A stretch of DNA of 9,900 bases from JBALVO01 sp036961445 (lineage in GTDB: Bacteria; Pseudomonadota; Gammaproteobacteria; Pseudomonadales; Halieaceae): NCBI GenBank assembly GCA_036961445.1, contig JBALVO010000139.1:1-9900 (forward strand), given 5' to 3'. Under the pieces are notes generated by a model. That model worked only from the letters and a program-made list of their open reading frames with translations. It had not been told where the DNA came from and made no database searches. Below are positions 1 through 5,495 of this stretch, piece after piece. A program made the translations under genes and the position numbers. Position 1 is the first letter of the stretch; each line of letters opens with the position of its first letter.

Positions 1-1103
1 GTACCGCGGGCAGGCGGTGATGGCGGCTTGTTCGGGCCATTGACGGACCAGGCCTGATCAGGCGACACAATATCGCGCACCACGATATCGTCCTTGGTGA
101 TATTCCAGACCATATTGTCCGTTGCCAGTGACAGTGGGCCATCGTAGGTGCTGCGCACGCCCTGGAGAATATCGTCATGGGTGCCCTGCTCGTTGAAGAA
201 GTGATAGCCAATAGCGTGGCGCGGCTTGATGGTGCTCATCACCTTGCCAAAGGCCGGCGGCGAGGTGTGGATGAACGTACCGACGAGAATCGCCTGACCG
301 GGTGACTGGCCATAGAACTTCACCAGGTCGGGTGGTGTCAGGAAAGTTTCATGTATCGCGACATCGGCGCCTTTGGCATGCTCGATATACCAATTGTTGG
401 GGAAGGTATCGCCACCGATGACAACTTTAAGGCCAGCATACTCGAGGATGAAACTCACCGGACCATCACCGGCATGAATAGCCGGCACTGAACGAATAGT
501 CGCGCCGTTTTCCTGATAGACCACTGCGTTTACGGCTTTATAGTCAAACTCTTTGACCGTGATCTTACCCGGCTCTGCACTCAGAATAAAATTCCTGGTT
601 TTAGCATCCCAGTTAAAGGATTTGAGGAAATGCTCGACCGCATAAGCCGTGCCCATATCTTCAGTCGCGCCCTTGGGGCCCCATACCCGCAGCGGCTTGG
701 TTCGACCAGCGGTCCAGCCACCCGCCCACAAAGTACTCAAATCACCCCAGTGATCGGTATGCAGGTGGGTCAGAAATACCTTGTCCAGGAAGTCGTAGGG
801 GATCATCAGCGCGGCAACGTTGACCATGGAGCCGGTACCCACGTCAAACAGAAACTTGTCACCGTTACCGAGTTCCGCGAGCCAGCACGTGGCTGCCTGA
901 TCACGCCGCGCTGCCGGTAGACCTGTGCCGCAGGCGATCAGCCTGATCTCGTCTTTGGCAAGCGCTTCGGTGCCGGGATAATACACATAACGGTCCGGCG
1001 CGGTACCGGTGGGGGATTTCACCACCCCACCAGCGGCACCCACTGTTCCCGCGACAAAAAAGGAAAGCAGCAGTAAAAGGCTGTGTTTACTGATCGATTT
1101 CAT
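1..1103 (-). CDS. Exported metallo-beta-lactamase-fold hydrolase, GntH-like (3' end cut by window edge)
   Basis: This is a zinc-dependent MBL-fold hydrolase; 367 codons are visible from an ATG at 1103 and no stop is reached at base 1. An N-terminal signal peptide (KSISKH, then a Leu/Phe-rich core ending near GTVGAA) sends it to the periplasm. All usual metal ligands are visible: the HLHTDH motif at residues 113-118, His210, Asp232 (in GGDTFP) and His301 (in GYHFF). The overall pattern, including YYPGTEAL near residue 41 and ACGTGLP near 57, resembles the family named after GntH of guanitoxin biosynthesis, as I remember it. Members are about this length, so only the last few residues are probably missing. 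A strong ribosome site (TAGGAGGG, 8 bases upstream) supports the start. It is the last visible gene of a four-gene leftward operon, 74 bases behind the FadL-like gene. Nothing else here resembles a guanitoxin pathway, so the family name should not be read as a function. The substrate is unknown. Confidence 0.93.
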   Translation of the reverse strand, partial: MKSISKHSLLLLLSFFVAGTVGAAGGVVKSPTGTAPDRYVYYPGTEALAKDEIRLIACGTGLPAARRDQAATCWLAELGNGDKFLFDVGTGSMVNVAALMIPYDFLDKVFLTHLHTDHWGDLSTLWAGGWTAGRTKPLRVWGPKGATEDMGTAYAVEHFLKSFNWDAKTRNFILSAEPGKITVKEFDYKAVNAVVYQENGATIRSVPAIHAGDGPVSFILEYAGLKVVIGGDTFPNNWYIEHAKGADVAIHETFLTPPDLVKFYGQSPGQAILVGTFIHTSPPAFGKVMSTIKPRHAIGYHFFNEQGTHDDILQGVRSTYDGPLSLATDNMVWNITKDDIVVRDIVSPDQAWSVNGPNKPPSPPARG

Positions 1104-1109
1104 AATAAT

Positions 1110-1123
1110 TCCCTCCTAAGGGA
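1110..1123 (-). promoter_or_regulatory. Ribosome-binding site of the MBL gene inside a small hairpin
   Basis: On the minus strand the sequence TCCCT-TAGG-AGGGA can fold into a 5-bp stem with a 4-base loop. The Shine-Dalgarno sequence TAGGAGGG (1118-1111) lies partly in the loop and partly in the 3' arm, 8 bases before the ATG. The SD itself is certain enough; the hairpin is short and may be incidental, but it could moderate translation of this distal operon gene. Confidence 0.45.
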
Positions 1124-1177
1124 TGGCTTGATGCACCTGTACAAATGATAGAGCTTTATCCTGTTACCGCAATTAAA

Positions 1178-2452
1178 TCAGTAGACATAACGGACGGACC
1201 CCCCGACAAACAGAATAAGATTGGTGTCGAACTTACCCTTAAATCGCACTTCTTGCGCCGTCTGGTCAACCTTGCCCTCGCCAGCGTACATCAGGGTGGC
1301 ACCCAGGGCGTAACTCAGGCGCTTGGATCCCTCAATACCCATGCCCGCCGAGAGCTTGAACTGATTATCCATCGGCAGATCGATCGTGCGTTTGCCGTCA
1401 CTCACCGGTGAGCTGTCGTAGGAAAAACCCATGTTGTAGACCTTGTTACCCACATAGCGCGAAGCCGCGATACCGGCATGCCAGGTATCCTTCCAATCGC
1501 GGTCCAGGGCGGCTGCAGGGTCCAGTACACCACCCTCGACAAACAGGTAATTATCGCTGAACTGTGACCACTCCTCCCAGTCTACGTTGGCCATCACATG
1601 CCATTCGTCGCCGAGTTGGTAACGCAGCCCAAGCTCCAGCAACTGTGGGTTGTCCCATTGCAGCTTGGCTGAATTGGCTGACGGTTCGGGAATCGGCAGC
1701 TGCCAGTTGCGAATATTCAGATCTCCCTTGAGATTGACATCGGACTTGCCGCGATAGACTGCCCCCAGCAACAGCTTGTCTGTCGCCTGGAAGGTCAAGC
1801 CCGCAAACGGCTGCAAACTCCAGTCGTCCATATTCTCCAATTTGATCTTGCTGTCAGGCAGGGGCACAGGACCCGACGCGGCATTGTTGTTGATGGCAAT
1901 GGTTTCATCGAAGTTGGTGTAGAGAAAGGAGACGCCGCCCCCCACGGAGAGCCGGTCTGTTAGCCGGTAAGCCAGCGAAGGAGACACCGCCAGACCGGTA
2001 AGCTCTATCTTCTGCGCCCCATAGCGACCGACAAAGTCGTCACCATAGTTCATGCCACCTCCCAGTGGTCCGGTGATTGAAAATCCGATACGGGCGCGGT
2101 CATCCAGCATCTTTACAGCGAAGAAACTTGGGATAGCCGCGACGTTACCGGCGTTACCTCCATCCTTACCACCCGCTTCCGCAATCGAGGAGTCAAACTT
2201 TATATCGGGTATCAGCAACTGCATGCCGCCCAAAATAGTGTCTTTTTCGAGCCCGGTCATACCCGCCGGGTTGGTATAGGCGGAATCGGCGCCGAAGGTA
2301 TTGGTCGTATTCGCCACCCCGGCTGTACCCAGGCTGCCGGGAGTACCGAACTCAGACACGTAAAACGCCGCCGCTTGTACTCCGGTTCCGAACAGAGGCA
2401 GACAGGTAAAGAGCATGCCGGCCAGTAACGACGAAATCCTGATAGCTTTCAT
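1178..2452 (-). CDS. FadL/OMPP1/TodX-family outer-membrane transport protein
   Basis: This is a 424-residue outer-membrane beta-barrel of the family that lets long-chain fatty acids, toluene and other hydrophobic compounds cross the outer membrane. A signal peptide spans about residues 1-27, with cleavage near GVQA/AF. The mature N-terminus (FYVSEFGTPGSLGTAGVA) and the NPAGM motif at 60-64 match the FadL plug/hatch region, where an Asn-Pro-Ala motif is typical. The rest shows alternating aromatic strands (for example LLGAVYRGKSDVNL, LGLRYQLGDEWHVMANVDW) and ends in VRYVY, an aromatic terminus as expected of a barrel inserted by the Bam machinery. Length is normal for the family. The start is supported by a GGGG-containing ribosome site. 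It sits 21 bases behind the DUF3313 gene and 74 bases ahead of the MBL hydrolase, so co-transcription is likely. The real substrate cannot be deduced; a lipid-like or aromatic compound is an inference from the family. Confidence 0.93.
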   Translation of the reverse strand: MKAIRISSLLAGMLFTCLPLFGTGVQAAAFYVSEFGTPGSLGTAGVANTTNTFGADSAYTNPAGMTGLEKDTILGGMQLLIPDIKFDSSIAEAGGKDGGNAGNVAAIPSFFAVKMLDDRARIGFSITGPLGGGMNYGDDFVGRYGAQKIELTGLAVSPSLAYRLTDRLSVGGGVSFLYTNFDETIAINNNAASGPVPLPDSKIKLENMDDWSLQPFAGLTFQATDKLLLGAVYRGKSDVNLKGDLNIRNWQLPIPEPSANSAKLQWDNPQLLELGLRYQLGDEWHVMANVDWEEWSQFSDNYLFVEGGVLDPAAALDRDWKDTWHAGIAASRYVGNKVYNMGFSYDSSPVSDGKRTIDLPMDNQFKLSAGMGIEGSKRLSYALGATLMYAGEGKVDQTAQEVRFKGKFDTNLILFVGGSVRYVY

Positions 2453-2473
2453 AGGTCTGCCCCCGGGGATGCT

Positions 2474-3166
2474 TTACTGTGCCAATGCGTCATGGATAAC
2501 TGTGGCGCCACCGGCTGCACCGGTATCCAGTGACTTCTGGAAGTCCTGCAGCGAAAGCTGAGCAGACTTGTTTTGCAATTTTTTCCCGGGTAAATCCAGT
2601 TTTACAGCAGCGCGATAGTCGCCACTGACACTGTCGGTAACACGCACCTCTATCATTGCCGTGACCTCTTCATCCATATGCCCGCTGGCGGCACTGGCGG
2701 CTGAAAACAATAAATGTACAGGGATGATGTCCTTGGCAGACAAACCCTCTTTCTTGACCACCACGGCGGTAATAGCGGGCTGCATGCGCAACACACCCGG
2801 CCCCGCGGTATCCGTTACCGTGGCATTTTCCCCTATTTTCTTACGCAGACTGTCGGTCAGATACCCGGCAATGGCTTCCAGGGTACTGGAACTCACCTGG
2901 GGCCCTGGATTGGGTGCGGGGTAGAAGATCACTCGGTCAACCATGACCGCCTTGTAGTTAGCGCTCGTCATATCCGCACTGATCCAGCGCTTGACCTTGC
3001 GATCGTCAGCCAATTTGACTTCGCTGAGTTTGGCTTCAACCGCCGGCGCAAGGAATCCGGAACTCGGCGCGCCCTCCCCGGCAACGGCAACCCCGCTGAA
3101 AATACTGGCAAGGACGACGATCAACCTGGTCACCAGGCTGGAGGATACAAATGTAGGTATTTTCAT
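2474..3166 (-). CDS. DUF3313-family exported protein
   Basis: This 230-residue protein has a signal peptide at about 1-29 (hydrophobic stretch LIVVLASIFSGVAVAG). The mature part begins GEGAPSSGFLAP, close to the SGFL start seen in DUF3313 proteins. Further family-like stretches are YKAVMVDRVIFYPAP (about 71-85), a helix AIAGYLTDSLRKKI and the GPGVLRMQPAITAV segment (about 123-136). The family has no established biochemical role; many members are lipoproteins. This one has no cysteine at the cleavage site and is therefore more likely a soluble periplasmic protein. The ATG at 3166 is preceded by AGGAGA at a good distance. It lies 36 bases after the small ORF and 21 bases before the FadL-like gene, a typical operon layout. 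A supporting role for the outer-membrane channel is inferred from position only. Confidence 0.85.
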   Translation of the reverse strand: MKIPTFVSSSLVTRLIVVLASIFSGVAVAGEGAPSSGFLAPAVEAKLSEVKLADDRKVKRWISADMTSANYKAVMVDRVIFYPAPNPGPQVSSSTLEAIAGYLTDSLRKKIGENATVTDTAGPGVLRMQPAITAVVVKKEGLSAKDIIPVHLLFSAASAASGHMDEEVTAMIEVRVTDSVSGDYRAAVKLDLPGKKLQNKSAQLSLQDFQKSLDTGAAGGATVIHDALAQ

Positions 3167-3202
3167 GGGGTGTTTCTCCTGATAAACGTTTAAATAGATA
3201 TG

Positions 3203-3397
3203 TTATTTCCCTAATGCTTCTTCAATCTCTCGTTCCAGGTCGCTGCGCAGACGGCACAGTTCCTCGAACGGCTCCAGAGCGTTGAGTACTTCACAATAGT
3301 CATCCCACAGACCGTGAAAATTACGATCCGACAAACACCTCTCCTGCAACTTATGCAGATAAGGCTTTAATCTGTCGGGTATATGTTTTGATTCCAT
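3203..3397 (-). CDS. Small hypothetical protein, first gene of the leftward operon
   Basis: This is a 64-residue, charged and probably all-helical protein with no signal peptide or membrane segment. Its layout (RLKPYLHKLQERCLSDRNF, then LWDDYCEVLNAL, then a C-terminal helix of the type LRSDLEREIEEAL) resembles a loose group of small proteobacterial proteins with a W/Y-DDY-C-E-L core followed by an acidic amphipathic helix. I know no function for them. Three features favour a real gene: it fills the space between the predicted promoter and the DUF3313 gene, its frame has no better antisense alternative, and its stop is 36 bases from the next start. The ribosome site is weak (GAGA 3 bases before the ATG at 3397), which is the main doubt. 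Confidence 0.65.
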   Translation of the reverse strand: MESKHIPDRLKPYLHKLQERCLSDRNFHGLWDDYCEVLNALEPFEELCRLRSDLEREIEEALGK

Positions 3398-3412
3398 TTT
3401 CTCGTTACGCCT

Positions 3413-3437
3413 GATTACCCCAGCTCTCGATTACCCC
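3413..3437. repeat. Two 9-base direct repeats near the predicted leftward transcription start
   Basis: GATTACCCC occurs at 3413-3421 and again at 3429-3437, with a period of 16 bases. On the minus strand this is GGGGTAATC twice. The pair lies between the candidate -10 element and the start of the small ORF, so it would be in the first transcribed bases of the leftward operon. It could be a repressor or RNA-level site, or chance. Confidence 0.5.
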
Positions 3438-3465
3438 CTTATACTGCATCCGATAACAGACCAAA
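3438..3465 (-). promoter_or_regulatory. Candidate sigma-70 promoter of the leftward four-gene operon
   Basis: On the minus strand TATAAG (3443-3438) matches five of six bases of the -10 consensus. Sixteen bases upstream is TTTGGT (3465-3460), a poor -35 element. Transcription would start near 3431 and give a leader of about 34 bases. A good -10 with a poor -35, and repeats immediately upstream of it, is the pattern of an activator-dependent promoter. This was picked by eye. Confidence 0.45.
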
Positions 3466-3470
3466 GACTA

Positions 3471-3503
3471 GTGACTTCACAGTGACTTCACCGTGACATC
3501 AGG
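3471..3503. promoter_or_regulatory. Triple 11-base direct repeat, probable operator
   Basis: Three tandem units, GTGACTTCACA, GTGACTTCACC and GTGACATCAGG, start at 3471, 3482 and 3493. The core GTGACWTCA is thus repeated every 11 bases, about one helical turn, so all copies face the same side of the DNA. The array begins 5 bases upstream of the candidate -35 of the leftward operon (about -40 to -72). Winged-helix regulators of the OmpR/PhoB type bind tandem direct repeats of this period, and the neighbouring rightward gene appears to encode a protein with such a domain. The repeat is seen directly; the regulator assignment is inference. Confidence 0.75.
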
Positions 3504-3512
3504 CATATTTGC

Positions 3513-3528
3513 TTCAATTCGAAGTGAA
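3513..3528. promoter_or_regulatory. Imperfect 16-base palindrome
   Basis: TTCAATTCGAAGTGAA is symmetric at 14 of 16 positions around TTCGAA. It lies between the triple repeat and the rightward gene and could be a binding site for a dimeric regulator. No family assignment is possible. Confidence 0.4.
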
Positions 3529-3533
3529 TAGAG

Positions 3534-3562
3534 TTAAGATAGATGATCTATATCAATATCCT
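3534..3562 (+). promoter_or_regulatory. Weak candidate promoter of the rightward regulator gene
   Basis: TTAAGA (3534-3539) and TATCCT (3557-3562) are 17 bases apart and each matches four of six sigma-70 consensus bases. Inside the spacer lies the perfect palindrome ATAGAT-G-ATCTAT (3539-3551), which could be an operator that blocks or tunes this promoter. The promoter call is weak; the palindrome is exact. Confidence 0.3.
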
Positions 3563-3579
3563 CGTAAACTCAGCCTGCC

Positions 3580-3600
3580 ATCGTTCGACAATCGAATGAT
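3580..3600. repeat. Inverted repeat upstream of the regulator gene
   Basis: ATCGTTCGA and TCGAATGAT are separated by CAA and pair at eight of nine positions. It lies downstream of the weak promoter candidate and 61 bases before the regulator start, so it may be an operator or a leader hairpin. There is no T-run after it, so it is not a factor-independent terminator. Confidence 0.4.
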
Positions 3601-3661
3601 TTCACTTATGCTTTGCCGCAGCCAACCAATAACTTAAAGGACTCAGATTGAGACTCCGCAA

Positions 3662-5461
3662 GTGACCCTCTCAGCGCAGGCGCAGAGCAACAGCGAGGTT
3701 GAAGAGCAACTGCAGCGAATTCTCGCCGACCCAGGTTTTCAGAGCGCTCCCAAACTCAGCGTCCTGCTGTGCTATCTGGTAGAGACGACCCAGGCGGGCC
3801 AGATTGACGGCTTGAAGGCTGTCGCCATAGCACAGGCCGTGTTTAGTCGGGACGATAGTTTCGATGCTCAAACTGATACCATTGTCCGTGTTGAGGCCGG
3901 TCGCCTGCGCCGCCGCCTCGCACAATACTATGAAGGCAATGGCCTGAATGACCCGCTGGTTATCGACATTCCCAAGGGGGCCTATACAACCACATTCAGT
4001 GCGCCTGCTACGCCCACGGCTGATCCTGAGTCTGACCCAACACCCCAGGTCACGGGCCATGCAGAACCCAGAGTAATAGCGAAAGCCGCAGCACCTGCAA
4101 GCCAGCCAGCGCGTAAATGGGTCGCCCTGTTTTCTCTTGGTCTGTTGCTCGCACTCTTGCTCTGGCAACTCGGCGACGGCGAGAAGCCAGGGCCAGCGGC
4201 AGCCTCCAAGCCATTTATTATGGTGATGCCCATGGATCACCGGGGCACCGGTATCGATCAAAAGGTGGTTGAGCGCTCCCTGGAGGCGGTGATCTCAAAG
4301 CTGGCAAGGTTGAATGACATCTCCGTAATGGCATACCGCTCCAGCATGAAGCTTGCCGCAGATAAGCTCACTCTATCCAGTTTGCGAGCGGACCATGGTG
4401 TGACCCATATACTCGACGGACGACTGGATGTTGATAAAAATGAGGTGCGCGCGCTGATAGCGATAGTGGATACCAGTTCTGGAGAGGCCATCTGGTCAGA
4501 GCTTGTTACCGGTAAATTGAGCGCTTTGTTCGACTTTGAAGACCTTATGTCCGGCCGCATCGCCACCGCCCTCTCCGTGACCCTGGATCCCGATCAGAAT
4601 GAGCGCCTTTATTTACGCCACAGCAGCAATCTGGAGGCTCTTGAGCTATTTCGCTACGCCATTCGGGCTATCTACCCGCCCGACAAAGAGCGCATCTCGG
4701 CAGCCCGCGACCTGTTTCAGCGCGTTACCGAACTCGACCCCGACTTTGCGGGTGGCCATGCCGGCCTGTCCCTGGCCTACTCCTATGGGGTACTTTTTGA
4801 AAGCAGCAGCGCCCCGCAGCAAGACCTTGAACAAGCTATCGTCCATGCGGAAAAGGCCATGGCGGTGGACCCCAGCTTCGGCATGGGTGTGGCGATGCTG
4901 GGGGTAGCCCATACCCTGAAGGGTGACACCGAAATGGGCCTCAGCTATACCCGCCGCGCTATTGGCCTGGAGCCGGGAGAGCCACTTTCACACCAGTGGC
5001 TGGCCCTGACTCTTATTCGGGTTGGCCGCCCACAAGAGGGCATTGCTGCCATACACGAAGCGCTGCGCTTGGACCCCCGCGACCCACAGATGCCTTACCT
5101 GTGCATACTCGGGATGCTTCATTTTGCCGTTGGTGATAACAGACAGGCCATAATGGCTTTCGAACAGGATCAATTACGCGGTATACGGCGCGGTCCCTAT
5201 GTGTATGCCATGCAAGCCGCAGCCTACGCCGCACTCGGAGATGAAAAGGCCGCCCGTACGATGATTCCCGCGTTGAATGCAGATCTCACCTCCCAGGCCT
5301 TTCCAGTCGAGCACTGGCTGGGCGCGATGCTGGTGGCTGATGAGCGGCGAGAGCAAACTTTCTCCAATCTTTACCGGATGGGCATGCTACAACCCGAGCA
5401 AAGACAGACGGCATCAGTCATCGATCACGCTCAGCTGACAACCGATGATGAAATGGACTAG
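3662..5461 (+). CDS. Membrane-anchored winged-helix/TPR regulator (ToxR/CadC-like layout)
   Basis: This 599-residue protein is likely a one-component sensor-regulator in the inner membrane. Residues about 12-112 carry a domain whose end (VRVEAGRLRRRLAQYY, then IDIPKGAYTTTF) matches the recognition helix and C-terminal hairpin of OmpR-type winged helices, although the family usually scores weakly. A Pro/Ala-rich linker (113-150) follows, then one transmembrane helix (153-169, WVALFSLGLLLALLLWQ) preceded by Arg-Lys. The periplasmic part has a TolB-N/FlgO-like domain (about 184-313) and several TPRs (about 320-535; for example AIVHAEKAMAVDPSFG and GIAAIHEALRLDPRDP). It diverges from the leftward operon, whose promoter region holds an 11-base repeat array. 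The start is uncertain: the GTG at 3662 is the first standard start in frame, since the frame closes at a TAA at 3635-3637, but the AAAGGA ribosome site lies 20 bases away. An ATT at 3647 sits 5 bases after that site. Regulator role is inferred; a purely scaffolding TPR protein is the alternative. Confidence 0.85.
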   Translation: MTLSAQAQSNSEVEEQLQRILADPGFQSAPKLSVLLCYLVETTQAGQIDGLKAVAIAQAVFSRDDSFDAQTDTIVRVEAGRLRRRLAQYYEGNGLNDPLVIDIPKGAYTTTFSAPATPTADPESDPTPQVTGHAEPRVIAKAAAPASQPARKWVALFSLGLLLALLLWQLGDGEKPGPAAASKPFIMVMPMDHRGTGIDQKVVERSLEAVISKLARLNDISVMAYRSSMKLAADKLTLSSLRADHGVTHILDGRLDVDKNEVRALIAIVDTSSGEAIWSELVTGKLSALFDFEDLMSGRIATALSVTLDPDQNERLYLRHSSNLEALELFRYAIRAIYPPDKERISAARDLFQRVTELDPDFAGGHAGLSLAYSYGVLFESSSAPQQDLEQAIVHAEKAMAVDPSFGMGVAMLGVAHTLKGDTEMGLSYTRRAIGLEPGEPLSHQWLALTLIRVGRPQEGIAAIHEALRLDPRDPQMPYLCILGMLHFAVGDNRQAIMAFEQDQLRGIRRGPYVYAMQAAAYAALGDEKAARTMIPALNADLTSQAFPVEHWLGAMLVADERREQTFSNLYRMGMLQPEQRQTASVIDHAQLTTDDEMD

Positions 5462-5495
5462 CACTTCCACTCGCGAGAGCTTAAAGCCGATCAAG
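5462..5495. other. Short gap between convergent genes, no terminator seen
   Basis: Only 34 bases separate the stop of the regulator gene from the stop of the secreted-protein gene on the opposite strand. The one symmetric element is CTCGCGAG (5470-5477), which has no loop and no following T-run. The two transcripts probably run into each other's 3' ends or end by Rho. Confidence 0.5.

Noticed and set aside
630..920. A 96-codon open frame on the plus strand
   Set aside because: It is antisense to the MBL hydrolase, including its HLHTDH metal motif, and has no support of its own.
2529..2538. AGTGACTTCT-like sequence resembling the 11-base repeat core
   Set aside because: It is a single partial match inside the DUF3313 coding region without a second copy in register.
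2714..3193. A 159-codon open frame on the plus strand over the DUF3313 gene
   Set aside because: The opposite frame has a signal peptide, ribosome site and family motifs; this one has none of these.
5470..5477. CTCGCGAG as a two-way terminator between convergent genes
   Set aside because: The palindrome has no loop and no T-run on either side.
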